Below are positions 21,372 through 30,617 of a stretch of DNA of 42,842 bases, piece by piece. A program made the translations under genes and the position numbers. Numbering within the stretch: position 1 is the first letter of the stretch; every line of letters starts with the position of its first letter. The notes under the pieces were generated by a model. It was not told the origin of the DNA. It searched no databases and saw nothing but the letters and a program-made list of their open reading frames with translations. Source of the stretch: a virus. Location of the stretch: positions 1 through 42,842 of IMG/VR virus record IMGVR_UViG_3300045115_000083; one strand, 5' to 3'.

Positions 21372-21650
21372 GTGGCTGTTCCGAGCCCGTACGGCGCCGA
21401 TCACCAGCGTCGGCGGAAGCTGGCGCTCGAGGAGGCGTACAACACCCCCTGTCCGCGGTGTGGGGAGCTGATGTTGAGGGGGCAGCGGCTGCACTTCGGG
21501 CACGTCGAGCCGGTGGTGATGAACCCGGCGTCGAAGGCGGAGCGCATCGAGCACGCCGACTACCGGGACTGCCCTGCCGGCGGGAACACCGCTGACGGTG
21601 GGCGGCTCATGCACCGGATCCGGAATCTGCGCCCGTCGCGGGATTGGTGA
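21372..21650 (+). CDS. HNH-like protein ahead of the terminase
   Basis: 92 residues from GTG 21372. CPRCGELM at about 27-34, LHFGHVEPV (His-containing) and a C-terminal GGRLMHRIRNLRPSRDW follow the order of a small HNH/zinc nuclease. HNH genes beside the terminase are typical of phages using HK97-like packaging, where they assist genome cutting. Confidence 0.65.
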   Translation: MAVPSPYGADHQRRRKLALEEAYNTPCPRCGELMLRGQRLHFGHVEPVVMNPASKAERIEHADYRDCPAGGNTADGGRLMHRIRNLRPSRDW

Positions 21651-21674
21651 TGACGCGGGAGGTGACGTATCCCG

Positions 21675-22163
21675 TTGGAGGACAACGACACCGGCGAGGA
21701 CTTGGGGTACAAGCCGCGCGAGCTGTCCAAGACGGCACGGCGCGAGATGCGCGTGCTCGAGCTGCGCGCCGAGGGCTACGGCTTCGACGAGATCGCGGCC
21801 AGGTGCGGGTACGCGAACCGTGGGTCGGCGTGGAAGGCGTACAAGCGGGCGCTCGCGTCTGGCGACCGGGTCATGACGGACGAGAACGCCAGGACGTTGG
21901 AGCTGCACCGCCTCGAGCTGCTGACCCAGGCCGTGTGGCCGGCGGCGTCACGGGGGGACCTGAGCGCGGTCCGTGAGGCGGCCCGGCTCAGCATGCTGCG
22001 CTCGAAACTGCTGGGTCTGCCTGTGGCGCCGGGTCGCTCGGGGGGTCGCTCCAGCGACGACGGGGCCGGTGAGCAGTCGGGTGTGGTGATCGGCCCGGAT
22101 CGTCTCGACGAGATGCGCGAGCGGAGGCAGCGCGATGAAGCTGAGCGCACTGCTGGATCGTGA
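21675..22163 (+). CDS. terS: Terminase small subunit (putative)
   Basis: 162 residues. The start is uncertain: TTG 21675 has GGAGGTGA about 10 nt upstream. A helix-turn-helix (RAEGYGFDEIAARCGYANRG, then SAWKAYKRAL) is followed by an extended helical region (LELHRLELLTQAVWPAASRG) like many actinophage small terminases. Its end overlaps the large subunit by 29 bp. It would recognise the packaging site and load the large subunit. Confidence 0.65.
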   Translation: MEDNDTGEDLGYKPRELSKTARREMRVLELRAEGYGFDEIAARCGYANRGSAWKAYKRALASGDRVMTDENARTLELHRLELLTQAVWPAASRGDLSAVREAARLSMLRSKLLGLPVAPGRSGGRSSDDGAGEQSGVVIGPDRLDEMRERRQRDEAERTAGS

Positions 22164-23739
22164 CGCCACGTATGACGAGCGGGATCTGCCGTTGGGTGTG
22201 CAGACCCCGACACACCGGTTGGTGCCGGCAGCAGCGTTCACCCACGGCAATGACGCGGTCGAGTTCGCGGACTACTGCGGCTACAGCCTGTACCAGTTCC
22301 AGTGCGACGGCCTGGTCGACAAGCTCGGCGCCAACGTCATCGAGCAGCGTGACGGGACACGGGTGCAGCGGTGGGCGGCGCAGGAGACGTGCGACATCCT
22401 GTCGCGACGCAACGGCAAGTCCGTGGAGATCGAGGTCCTGATCCTGTTCGGCTTGTTCGTCCTCGGTGAGCAGAAGATCATGTACACCGCCCACCGCGAC
22501 GACACCGCGGCGGCCGTGTTCAACAACGTCGTCGCCGCGATACGCCGTACCCCGAAACTGTGGGCTGAGCTGATCGACAAGGGCCCGCGCACAGCCAACG
22601 GGCAGCGCGCGATCATCCTCAAGAGCGGCGCCGCGTGCTACTTCCGCACCCGCACCAAGGACGCCGCGCGAGGACAGGGCTTCGACCGTCTCATCGTCGA
22701 CGAGGCGCAGGAGCTCGACGAGGAAGAGCTGGCGTCGGTCATGCCTCTGGTGTCCGGCAACCCCAACGCCCAGCTGAACTACGCCGGTTCCGCTGGCGGC
22801 CTGCGCGCAACGGTCCAGGCGAAGCTGTGGCGCTCGTTCCTCGCTGAGGAGCGGGGCCTGTGCTACCGCGGATGGCACGCCGACCGGGACACAGACTTCG
22901 ACGACCTCGACCTTGTAGCGAGAGTGAACCCTCGTCTGGGGCATGGTCTGAGCTACGAGTTCGTGGCCAAGGAGTTCGGGAAGATGACCCGGGCCAACTT
23001 CGGCCGTGAGCGTCTGGGTGTGCCGACGTTTCCCCGTCAGGCTGGCGACGCGTGGGTCATCCCCGAGGAGGCGTGGACGCGCTGCAAGGACTCCGAGTCC
23101 AGCATCCCCGCCGGCGCCCCGATCGCATTCGTGCTCGAGGCGGACCCAGAGCTGGAGTACGGCACGATCGGTGTCGCCGGCCGACGCCAGGACAAGGCCA
23201 TGCACCTCGAGGCGTTCGTGCACGAGCCGGGCGTCTCCTGGATGGTCGACCGGGCCAAGGACCTGCAGACCAAGCACGGCGGTGACGTGTGGCTGGACCC
23301 CAAGGGACCGTGCGGCTTCCTGCAGGGTGACCTCGCCCAGTCGGGCGTCGCGGTCAAACTGTTCGACGCCGAGGACGTGAAGAACGCATGGACCTGGCTG
23401 TACACCAACGCCAACCCCAAACCTGACCCGACCGACCCGGACCACGTTCCCCCACCCGGGCTGTACCACCGCGGCGGCGACGCGATGACCAGGGCCTTGT
23501 CCGCGGCCGAGCTGCGGAACCTGCTCGACCGGCACACCCTGCGCCGCACGGTGGCATCCGAGATCAACCAGGGCCCACTGATCGCGCCGATGCTCGCCGC
23601 GTACGCCGTCGTCAAGAGCGAGCGATCGAAACCGCCACCGCCCTCACCGCGGTCGGCGCGCGGCGACCGACCCGGCCGCCGTACCCCACCGAAGCGACGC
23701 GCACCGCGCGAGATCGACATCGCCAAGGCCGGCTTCTGA
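22135..23739 (+). CDS. terL: Terminase large subunit
   Basis: 534 residues. The ATPase domain shows the Walker A variant SRRNGKS (90-96) and Walker B LIVDEAQE (186-193; Asp189, Glu190). The C-terminal nuclease domain follows, with acidic residues in VLEADPELEYG and VWLDPKGPCG. It packages DNA into the prohead and cuts the concatemer. Starts inside the small subunit gene and has the usual length for this family. Confidence 0.9.
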   Translation: MKLSALLDRDATYDERDLPLGVQTPTHRLVPAAAFTHGNDAVEFADYCGYSLYQFQCDGLVDKLGANVIEQRDGTRVQRWAAQETCDILSRRNGKSVEIEVLILFGLFVLGEQKIMYTAHRDDTAAAVFNNVVAAIRRTPKLWAELIDKGPRTANGQRAIILKSGAACYFRTRTKDAARGQGFDRLIVDEAQELDEEELASVMPLVSGNPNAQLNYAGSAGGLRATVQAKLWRSFLAEERGLCYRGWHADRDTDFDDLDLVARVNPRLGHGLSYEFVAKEFGKMTRANFGRERLGVPTFPRQAGDAWVIPEEAWTRCKDSESSIPAGAPIAFVLEADPELEYGTIGVAGRRQDKAMHLEAFVHEPGVSWMVDRAKDLQTKHGGDVWLDPKGPCGFLQGDLAQSGVAVKLFDAEDVKNAWTWLYTNANPKPDPTDPDHVPPPGLYHRGGDAMTRALSAAELRNLLDRHTLRRTVASEINQGPLIAPMLAAYAVVKSERSKPPPPSPRSARGDRPGRRTPPKRRAPREIDIAKAGF

Positions 23740-23768
23740 CCTGACCGACCCGTGAGGAGGTGCCGCTG

Positions 23769-25073
23769 GTGGCGCAGGACGACCCCACACCTCCCCCGCT
23801 GCCCAAGGGCGGCCGCTCACAGGTCGCGCAGCGCGAGGTCGGGTATGCCGCGAACCCGACAGACGGACGCGACTGGTGGCAGGTCGGCGCCCTCGACGAC
23901 GAGACGACCCCGGAGCTGCAGTGGCCGCTGAACCTGGCGGTGTACGACGCGATGCGCAAGCAGGACGCGCAGGTCGGGTCGGTGCTACGGGCTGTGACGT
24001 TCCCGGTCCGTTCCACGAAGTGGCGCATCGAACCCAACGGCGCTCGCGATGACGTCGTCGAGCATGTCGCGCGGGATCTTGGTCTGCCGATCAAGGGCCG
24101 TGAGGACATCGCCCCCGGCCGCATGCGGGACCGCTTCTCCTGGGACGACCACCTGCGCCACGCCCTGCTGAAGCTGGTGTTCGGGCACATGGTGTTCGAG
24201 CAGATCTACCGCATCGACGAGGTCACCGGGCTGGCGCACTTGCGCAAGCTGGGACCCCGGATGCCGCGCTCGATCGCGAAGTTCAACGTGGCCCGTGACG
24301 GCGGCCTGGTCTCTATCGAGCAGAAGGCCACCATGGACGGCCCAGGCAGCAAGAACATTGTGCTCCCGGTGAACCGGCTCGTCGTCTACGTCAACGAACG
24401 TGAGGCCGGCAACTGGCAGGGCATCAGCGCTCTCCGCACGGCGTACAAGAACTGGCTCCTGAAGGACCGGCTCCTGCGCATCCAGACCACAACCTTGGAC
24501 CGCAACGGGATGGGCGTTCCCTGGTTCACCGGCGCCGAGGGCGCCGACCAGAAGGCGATCGACGCCGGACAGCAGATCGTGGAGGACCTGCGCAGCGGCG
24601 ACAACTCGGGCGCTTCCGGCCCGCACGGCTCCATTCTGAAGCTTCTTGGTGTCGAGGGTGAGCTACCCGACGCCGGCAAGCCGATCCAGTACCACGACGA
24701 ACAGATCGCCCGCGCGGTGCTGGCCCACTTCCTGAACCTGGGCACCCAGACCGGCTCTTGGGCTTTGGGCACCACGTTCGCTGACTTCTTCACCCAGTCG
24801 CTGACCGCGGTCGCGCAGGACATCGCGGACGTCACTACCGCCCACGTCGTCGAGGACCTCGTCGACATCAACTACGGCGAGGACGAACCGGCCCCGAAGG
24901 TTGTGTTCGACGACATCTCATCGAACTCGGCGGCGCTCGCGCTGGCCATCAAGGCGCTCGTCGATGCGGGCGTCCTCACCGCCGACGAAGGCCTCGAGGC
25001 GCACATGCGCCTGGGTCTCGGCTTGCCGACGAAGACCAGCGAAGGAGCAGATCGTGACCCGTCAGCTGCCTGA
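23769..25073 (+). CDS. Portal protein (DUF935-like)
   Basis: 434 residues from GTG 23769, with GAGGAGG ending 8 nt upstream; GTG 23760 is possible but overlaps that site. The order DAMRKQDAQVGSVLRAVTFP, then TKWRIEPNG, then ALLKLVFGHMVFEQIYRID and the QYHDEQIARAVLAHFLNLG helix fits the DUF935/Mu gp29-like portal family. It forms the dodecameric ring at the prohead vertex. Located between terminase and protease as expected. Confidence 0.85.
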   Translation: MAQDDPTPPPLPKGGRSQVAQREVGYAANPTDGRDWWQVGALDDETTPELQWPLNLAVYDAMRKQDAQVGSVLRAVTFPVRSTKWRIEPNGARDDVVEHVARDLGLPIKGREDIAPGRMRDRFSWDDHLRHALLKLVFGHMVFEQIYRIDEVTGLAHLRKLGPRMPRSIAKFNVARDGGLVSIEQKATMDGPGSKNIVLPVNRLVVYVNEREAGNWQGISALRTAYKNWLLKDRLLRIQTTTLDRNGMGVPWFTGAEGADQKAIDAGQQIVEDLRSGDNSGASGPHGSILKLLGVEGELPDAGKPIQYHDEQIARAVLAHFLNLGTQTGSWALGTTFADFFTQSLTAVAQDIADVTTAHVVEDLVDINYGEDEPAPKVVFDDISSNSAALALAIKALVDAGVLTADEGLEAHMRLGLGLPTKTSEGADRDPSAA

Positions 25074-26442
25074 CACCCGTCCGCACACCGAGGCCGAGTT
25101 CGAGGTTCCCACTCCGCCTCCGGCGCTCGCGCAGGTGCCGCGCCTGCGGTACTGGGGCGACCGTCGCCCGCCGAAGAACCGGGCCGACATGTTCTCGGTC
25201 GCGGTGTCACCACGCAACGCCACGACGGACGACCCTGACCCGGACACCGCCCCGGCCGAGCCGACGCAGTCCGTGGGGAGCGTCGCCACGATCCGCCTGT
25301 ACGGACCCATCGACTCCTGGGGCGGTTGGTGGGGCATCTCAGCGGCCGACGTCAGCGAGGCCCTCGACGGCTTCGGTGACGACGTCGACGAGATCCGTGT
25401 GCGGATCAACTCCCCCGGCGGCGAGGCCTGGGAGGGCATGACGATCCTGAACATGCTCCGCGCCCACCGCGCCAAGGTGGTCGCCGTCGTCGATGGCGTC
25501 GCCGCGTCCGCGGCCTCGTTCATCGCTGCCGGCGTCGAGGAGACCGTCATGTCTCCCGGCACCCAGATGATGATCCACGACGCCAGCAACTTCGCGATCG
25601 GCAACGCCGCGTTCATGCGTAAGAACGCCGAGTTCCTCGACTCCATCTCCGACGCGATCGCCTCGGTGTACACCGGCGCCGCCGGCGGCACCGACCAGCA
25701 GTGGCGGGCCCTCATGGTCGAGGAGACCTGGTACACGGCCAAGGAAGCCACCACCGCAGGCCTGGCCGACCGCGTCGCCGTCGTCCCCGACGCCGGAACC
25801 ACGACCACGGCAGGCGCGAACGACCCCGACCCGTTCGAGGACGTCGAGGACGCCTTCGACCTGTCGATCTACAACTACGCCGGCCGCTCCCACGCGCCAG
25901 CACCCAAGCTGCCGACCTCGTCCGGGGTCGGTACCACGTCTGCGGCCACCGCGGCCGGAGACACCTCACAGGAAGGAGCAGCTGCTGTGTTCAACGACGA
26001 GCAGCTCACCACCCTGCGGCAGAAGCTCGGTGTCTCCGACGACGCCGACGCCGACACCGTGATCGGCGCCCTCGACGAGGCGCTCGCCGAGCGCGCCGAG
26101 ACGACCACGACTGCACCGGGCACGGTCGCCGTCGACGAGGGCAGCCTCGACCAGCTGCGCCGGGACGCCGCAGCCGGCCGCGAGGCCCGCAACGCCCAGC
26201 TCGAGGCCGACCGCGTCGCACTCGTGCGGGACGCGGTCAACGACGGCCGCATCCCCCCGGCCCGCCGCGACCACTGGCTCGCCCAGCTCCGCGCCGACGA
26301 CGAGGGCGCCCGCGCCGCCCTGGCCGGCCTCACCAAGGGCACCATCCCCGTCGACGAGCTCGGCACCGCTGACGCCGCCGACGACAAGTCCGTGAACGAC
26401 CTCTACAACGAGGTCTTCCCCGAGCACCAGAAGGAGAGCTGA
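25054..26442 (+). CDS. ClpP-type prohead protease fused to scaffold
   Basis: 462 residues from GTG 25054 (GAAGGAGC upstream), overlapping the portal gene by 20 bp. Residues about 75-245 are a ClpP/S49-like serine protease: IRLYGPIDSW, VRINSPGGEAWEG (oxyanion loop), GVAASAAS with Ser152, and MMIHDAS with His175. The C-terminal 200 residues are Thr/Ala-rich linker and a helical, acidic scaffold-like part (ending VNDLYNEVFPEHQKES). Such fusions process the capsid, and the scaffold is then removed. An internal start lies at 25987. Confidence 0.85.
   Translation: MTRQLPDTRPHTEAEFEVPTPPPALAQVPRLRYWGDRRPPKNRADMFSVAVSPRNATTDDPDPDTAPAEPTQSVGSVATIRLYGPIDSWGGWWGISAADVSEALDGFGDDVDEIRVRINSPGGEAWEGMTILNMLRAHRAKVVAVVDGVAASAASFIAAGVEETVMSPGTQMMIHDASNFAIGNAAFMRKNAEFLDSISDAIASVYTGAAGGTDQQWRALMVEETWYTAKEATTAGLADRVAVVPDAGTTTTAGANDPDPFEDVEDAFDLSIYNYAGRSHAPAPKLPTSSGVGTTSAATAAGDTSQEGAAAVFNDEQLTTLRQKLGVSDDADADTVIGALDEALAERAETTTTAPGTVAVDEGSLDQLRRDAAAGREARNAQLEADRVALVRDAVNDGRIPPARRDHWLAQLRADDEGARAALAGLTKGTIPVDELGTADAADDKSVNDLYNEVFPEHQKES
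25987..26442 (+). CDS. Nested scaffold protein from internal start (151 aa)
   Basis: GTG 25987 is in frame with the protease gene and has GGAAGGAGC (25971-25979) 7 nt upstream, as strong as any ribosome site here. It gives a free helical scaffold beginning MFNDEQLTTLRQKLGV. This is the same plan as lambda C/Nu3, where the scaffold is also an internal product of the protease gene. Confidence 0.65.
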   Translation: MFNDEQLTTLRQKLGVSDDADADTVIGALDEALAERAETTTTAPGTVAVDEGSLDQLRRDAAAGREARNAQLEADRVALVRDAVNDGRIPPARRDHWLAQLRADDEGARAALAGLTKGTIPVDELGTADAADDKSVNDLYNEVFPEHQKES

Positions 26443-26444
26443 CC

Positions 26445-26819
26445 ATGGGCGACTACACCCCCGTCCACGCCGGCCTGCCCCTCACATTCACCGCGTCGGC
26501 CGCGGTGGTCGGTGGCCAGCCGGTCGAGATCACCGGCGACATGCAGGTCGGGCCCGCCGCCGCGACCTCGGCCAAGGTGGCCGGTGTCGCCGGCTACGAC
26601 TGCCCGGCCGGGAGCACGGTCACCGTGCACACCCCCGGCAGCAGCGTCGAGGAGGTCGCGGTCGCCGCCGCGGTCGCCGCCGGCGCCCACGTCAAGGCGG
26701 CCGGCGCCGGCCGCGTCACCGGTTTCGTGGCCGGCACCGACCCTGAGCCGGCCAGGTTGGGCCTGTGCATCAAGGGTCAGACCACCGTCGGCCAGCCCTG
26801 CCGCTACCTGACGGCCTGA
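26445..26819 (+). CDS. Head decoration protein (DUF2190-like)
   Basis: 124 residues, starting 2 nt after the protease stop. Compact beta-rich protein with Val/Gly/Ala repeats (VEITGDMQVGPAAATSAKVA, GVAGYDCPAGSTVTVHTPG) as in DUF2190 capsid cement proteins. Position between protease-scaffold and major capsid gene agrees. Confidence 0.75.
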   Translation: MGDYTPVHAGLPLTFTASAAVVGGQPVEITGDMQVGPAAATSAKVAGVAGYDCPAGSTVTVHTPGSSVEEVAVAAAVAAGAHVKAAGAGRVTGFVAGTDPEPARLGLCIKGQTTVGQPCRYLTA

Positions 26820-26839
26820 GCGAGAAGGAGAACATCACC

Positions 26840-27727
26840 ATGGGTGGCATCTACCCCGCAGTGCCGTCGCAGAACGAGCAGGACGTTGCCAAGCTGCAGC
26901 GGTTCCTGCGCGAGCCGACGTACATGGCCCGGCTCGTCCACGACGAGAACGCCGACACTTTCCTGTCGGACTGGCTGTTCCCGACGACCACCGAGACGAG
27001 CGGGTCGGTCCTCTACGAGGTGTCCGACGGCGTCTACCTCGACCGCCCGCCGGAGGAGGTCTCCCCGGGTGCGGACTACCCCCGCGCCAAGCCCACCGAC
27101 GGCGAGGCCGCGTTCGCGCGCGTCCCGAAGAACGGCATCGACGTGCCGATCACCGACGAAAAGCTGCAGGAGTCCAAGCGCGACGAGATCAAGCGCGCCG
27201 CGCAGCAGGTCGGCCGGCACGTCCGTCGCCAGATCGACACCCCGGCCCTGGTCGCCGCGAACGCCGCGGTCACCAAGACCGTGGCGGCCACGGGCGACTG
27301 GTGGTTCGACATCATGACCGCCGTCGGCCAGATCAACAACGAGCCGGAGAACTACAACGCCGACGCCGTCGTGATCCCCTGGGACAAGTACGCCGACGTC
27401 GCCAAGGACGTCGTCGGACTCCTGCCCCGCGAGGACCGCGGCGGCGTCGTCCAGACCGGCAAGCTCCCGACGATCGCCGGCATCACCATCGCCCCGGCCA
27501 TCATGCCGCCCGGGTCGGACCCGATGGTCGTCGACCGCCAGGTCTTCGGCCGACGGGCGTTCCGCCGGATCCCGTCGCCGGAGTACTCCGGCGACCCGGC
27601 GAACGGGATCGAGACGTGGACGCGTCGCGACCAGCAGGCCAACGACCAGTGGCTCGTCCGCGGTCGCCGGCCGATGATCGCCGTCATCCACGAGCCCCGC
27701 GCGGGCCGACGGATCACGGGGGCCTGA
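26840..27727 (+). CDS. Major capsid protein
   Basis: 295 residues from ATG 26840 behind AAGGAG. Position after protease and decoration genes, size and layout fit an HK97-fold capsid protein: an N-terminal helical arm (LQRFLREPTYMARLVHDENA), an E-loop region, a mid-protein AAQQVGRHVRRQIDTPALVA helix, and a P-domain-like ending (SGDPANGIETWTRRDQQAND). Strong Shine-Dalgarno suggests high expression. Confidence 0.85.
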   Translation: MGGIYPAVPSQNEQDVAKLQRFLREPTYMARLVHDENADTFLSDWLFPTTTETSGSVLYEVSDGVYLDRPPEEVSPGADYPRAKPTDGEAAFARVPKNGIDVPITDEKLQESKRDEIKRAAQQVGRHVRRQIDTPALVAANAAVTKTVAATGDWWFDIMTAVGQINNEPENYNADAVVIPWDKYADVAKDVVGLLPREDRGGVVQTGKLPTIAGITIAPAIMPPGSDPMVVDRQVFGRRAFRRIPSPEYSGDPANGIETWTRRDQQANDQWLVRGRRPMIAVIHEPRAGRRITGA

Positions 27728-27729
27728 CC

Positions 27730-28134
27730 ATGGCGCTGAAGTACACCGCAGTGGTCGACCTCGCCGTGAAGTCCGGCGACAAGGAGAAGCTCGTCAAGAA
27801 GGGCAAGGACCTGCCCAAGGGCGTCGACGACACCACCCTCAACGCGCTGCAGCGCGCCGGGCTGGTGCTCGTCACCGAAGCCAGCTCCTCGTCGGGCTCT
27901 GGCTCCTCGTCGGGCTCTGGCTCCTCGAGCAAGGAGACAGTCCAGGCCTCGGACGACCTCCCGGCGGAGCGGGACACCCGCGACGTGTGGGAGGCGTACG
28001 CGCCGAAGGTGGGTGTGGACGTGGCCGACTTCGCCGGCAAGAACAAGGGCGACCTGGTCGACGCGGTCACCAAGGCCCACGAGGCCAAGGCCGCGCAGTC
28101 GGAGGCCGAGAAGGCCGGCGGCGACAACTCCTGA
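27730..28134 (+). CDS. Small head protein with Ser/Gly linker
   Basis: 134 residues, starting 2 nt after the capsid stop. Two folded parts, one with conserved-looking GVDDTTLNALQRAGLVLV and one ending VWEAYAPKVGVDVADFAGKN (Rho N-like or SAP-like), joined by SSSSGSGSSSGSGSSS. Head fibre or connector-associated protein of unknown role. Confidence 0.55.
   Translation: MALKYTAVVDLAVKSGDKEKLVKKGKDLPKGVDDTTLNALQRAGLVLVTEASSSSGSGSSSGSGSSSKETVQASDDLPAERDTRDVWEAYAPKVGVDVADFAGKNKGDLVDAVTKAHEAKAAQSEAEKAGGDNS
27885..27927 (+). repeat. 18-bp tandem repeat encoding Ser/Gly linker
   Basis: CTCCTCGTCGGGCTCTGG is present twice (27885-27902, 27903-27920) plus a partial third copy. It encodes the flexible linker and could expand or contract by slippage. 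Confidence 0.7.
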
Positions 28135-28152
28135 CGGAAGGGGCACCCGGTC

Positions 28153-28539
28153 ATGGCTCTCTTCACCAACGTTGAGCTCAGCAAGTGGCTGCACTACGAC
28201 GGTGACATCGCCGTCGACGAGGCCACGTTGGTGGAGAAGGTCGTGACCGGGTGGCTCTGCAACGCCGCCGGGCTGGACCAGCTACCGGACCCGTTGCCGG
28301 CCGCGTTCTTCGGCTGGGGTCTGGAGCTCGGCGGCATCGCCTATGAGAACCCGACGTCCATGTCGGAGGACTCTGCCGGTGACGTGTCGTCCGCGTGGGG
28401 TGACCGCCGCCGGCAGATCCTTGCCGACGTCGCCGCCTGGGGCTTGCGCAACGGCACTTCAGGCGATGCAGCCCCCCTTCCACGCGGAAACTTTCCTCCG
28501 GCGACACCGTGGCCCGATCAGTACAGGGGACGCTGGTGA
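28153..28539 (+). CDS. Head-tail connector protein
   Basis: 128 residues from ATG 28153. Helical (LSKWLHYDGDIAVDEATLVE; TGWLCNAAGLDQLPDP), consistent with an HK97 gp6-like connector. The stop overlaps the next GTG. It would dock under the portal. Confidence 0.6.
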   Translation: MALFTNVELSKWLHYDGDIAVDEATLVEKVVTGWLCNAAGLDQLPDPLPAAFFGWGLELGGIAYENPTSMSEDSAGDVSSAWGDRRRQILADVAAWGLRNGTSGDAAPLPRGNFPPATPWPDQYRGRW

Positions 28540-29183
28540 CGCGCCGCATCCACCCCCGCCACGTCACCGAACGTCTCGACCTCGAGGTGTTCACCGAGTC
28601 GGGCTGGCTGGGCACGTGGGCAGACCCGCAGCCGGTGCGGTGCCAGGTGGAGTACCAGCGCAAGCTCGTCGACGCCGCCGGCTCCGTGTCGGCCGTTGCT
28701 ATCCTGGTCGCCCGCGTCCCACCGAACCCGGCGGGTGACATGGTCACGGTGCCGTTGGGTTCCCGGGTCATCTTCGACGGTCAGTCGTCGTGGGTGACGT
28801 CGTCACGGCCGGTGCTGCGTCAGGGGCTCATGGTCTACCTCGAGCTCACGACCGGCGACCGACTCGCCCGTTTCGGCGGTACGTGGCCGGTCGACGTCAT
28901 CCACCACCGCAGCGCTGGCCGGGATCGGTGGGGCGACCCGACACCCGCCACGGACGAGCCCTTGTCGGGGTGGCTGATCGGCCCGGGCACCTCTACCGAG
29001 GACGTCGACCTCGCCGAGACCGCGGAGACCACGGCAACGCTCTACGGCCCGCCGGGGCACTCGTTCGCCGCCACTGACTCCGTCACCGTCATCGGCTCAC
29101 CCATGGCTGGTGAGTGGGTGCTGACCGGTGAGCCGGCCTACTACCCCGACCGCACCCAGGTCCCACTCAGGAGGTCGCAGTGA
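28536..29183 (+). CDS. Head-tail stopper/connector, beta-rich
   Basis: 215 residues from GTG 28536 (GTGA overlap). Beta-rich (LDLEVFTESGWLGTWADPQP, MVTVPLGSRVIFDGQSSWVT), with a C-terminal part like a small minor tail domain (EWVLTGEPAYYPDRTQVPLR). In the position of the gp7/gp8-like connector; exact role inferred from order. Confidence 0.5.
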   Translation: MTRRIHPRHVTERLDLEVFTESGWLGTWADPQPVRCQVEYQRKLVDAAGSVSAVAILVARVPPNPAGDMVTVPLGSRVIFDGQSSWVTSSRPVLRQGLMVYLELTTGDRLARFGGTWPVDVIHHRSAGRDRWGDPTPATDEPLSGWLIGPGTSTEDVDLAETAETTATLYGPPGHSFAATDSVTVIGSPMAGEWVLTGEPAYYPDRTQVPLRRSQ

Positions 29184-29479
29184 TCGACGTCGACTTCGAC
29201 GAGGCGGGGATGACGGCGCTGACCAGGTCGGGTGAGGTCCAGGACCTGATGCTCGAGGCGGGGCAGCGCGGTGCCGACTGGTGCCGCGACAACGCACCGG
29301 TGCTGACCGGTGAGTACCGCGACAGCTTCGTGGTGCTGCCCGCGGATGTGGACCTGAACGGCGACAAGCGCGCCGGCGCGATCCTGACCAACACTTCCGA
29401 CCACGCGTGGGCGGTTGAGTGGGGACAGGGCGCACAGCACACGCTGGCCCGCAGCGTTGACGCCATCGAGGGACCCTGA
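29180..29479 (+). CDS. Neck/tail-completion protein (HK97 gp10-like)
   Basis: 99 residues, GTGA/ATGA overlap. Pattern with APVLTGEYRDSFVV and DHAWAVEWGQGAQHTLARSV is close to the HK97 gp10/SPP1 gp16-type family; the C-terminal helix is typical. It links head and tail. Confidence 0.65.
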   Translation: MIDVDFDEAGMTALTRSGEVQDLMLEAGQRGADWCRDNAPVLTGEYRDSFVVLPADVDLNGDKRAGAILTNTSDHAWAVEWGQGAQHTLARSVDAIEGP

Positions 29480-29883
29480 TGGGCTACCAGTTCCCCAACG
29501 CCGCCAAGATCATCGCCGTCATCATCGACGGTCACGAGGTCGCCGTCGGTGAACAGACCGCCGGCGTCACCGCGGCATTGAGGCTCGAGGCGACGTTCGA
29601 CCAGCACCTGCCCGTGGCCAGAGTGCGCCGCACCGGCGGCACCGAGGACGGGCCCCTGCGCACCGACCGGGTCGCCGTCGACGTGTACGCAGTCGGCACC
29701 ACCGCAGCCCAGACAATCGCCGACGAGCTCTGTGCGTTCCTCGTCGGCCGCGACCACGACGCGGGCGACCTGGGCTCGATCGACGACGTGTCCGTCGAAA
29801 CCGTGCCGACCGAGGTCCCGTACGCCTCCGAACGGATCAGCCAGGTCACGGCCACCTACCGCGTCGACTCGCGCGGCTTCTGA
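29479..29883 (+). CDS. Tail terminator protein (putative)
   Basis: 134 residues, start overlapping the previous stop (TGATG). Mixed alpha/beta with VRRTGGTEDGPLRTDRVAVDV and TATYRVDSRG, the layout of tail terminators that cap the tail tube. Called from position and pattern. Confidence 0.6.
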   Translation: MGYQFPNAAKIIAVIIDGHEVAVGEQTAGVTAALRLEATFDQHLPVARVRRTGGTEDGPLRTDRVAVDVYAVGTTAAQTIADELCAFLVGRDHDAGDLGSIDDVSVETVPTEVPYASERISQVTATYRVDSRGF

Positions 29884-29947
29884 GTTCGCACCCGACACCA
29901 CCAGCCCCGCCTGGGGCATTCACCTGCCCTCCTGAAAGGGGTCAACC

Positions 29948-30613
29948 ATGGGCTTCGCCGAAGTCAAGACCGCAGCGGACTCCCCGTCGCTGCTCCGCAA
30001 GGTCCTCGAGGCCGTCGCGTTCATGGCGCCGATGTCGGTGCCGTTGCCCGAAACCCTCACCGACGCCAACGGTGCACTGGCGCCCCTGCCCGAGGGGTAC
30101 TGGCCGGTCGGGCTCGTGACCCGTGAGGGGTACACCCGCGAGATCTCCGTGGAGAAGGAGGACACCGAGTCCTTCGGCTACGGCAACCCGACCCGCACCG
30201 ACCTGACGAAGGCCCCCTCCACGTTGGGCGTGACCCCGCAGGAGTACGGTCGCCGGAACCTCATGCAGCTCATCTACGCGATGGACCTGTCCACCATCGA
30301 ACAGCTGGCCTCCGGCGAGATCGTGTTCGACGAGCCGCCGCTGCCGGTGCTCGAGGAGTACCGCTTCATCAGGATCGGCCGCGACGGTGGCGCCGCGAAC
30401 CAGTGGCTCATCGCCGACGGCTTCCCCCGCGTGAAGCTCGCCGAGCTCCCGAACGACAACTGGGCCACGGGCAACCCGTTCCAGCACGAGCTCAAGTTCG
30501 ACGTTTTCGTCGACGACGAGCTCGGCACCGGGTGCCGTCACTACATCGGCGGCACCGCACCGAAGAGCACGGCCGTCCGGACCGCTCTGGGCTTCACCCA
30601 GCCCGGCGCCTAA
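29948..30613 (+). CDS. Major tail protein
   Basis: 221 residues from ATG 29948 behind GAAAGGGG. Beta-rich tail-tube type: GYWPVGLVTREGYTREISVE, then TLGVTPQEYGRRNLMQLIYA and ANQWLIADGFPRVKLAELPN. Followed by a strong hairpin that separates it from the frameshift gene. Position before the G/GT pair fits. Confidence 0.8.
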   Translation: MGFAEVKTAADSPSLLRKVLEAVAFMAPMSVPLPETLTDANGALAPLPEGYWPVGLVTREGYTREISVEKEDTESFGYGNPTRTDLTKAPSTLGVTPQEYGRRNLMQLIYAMDLSTIEQLASGEIVFDEPPLPVLEEYRFIRIGRDGGAANQWLIADGFPRVKLAELPNDNWATGNPFQHELKFDVFVDDELGTGCRHYIGGTAPKSTAVRTALGFTQPGA

Positions 30614-30617
30614 GACC

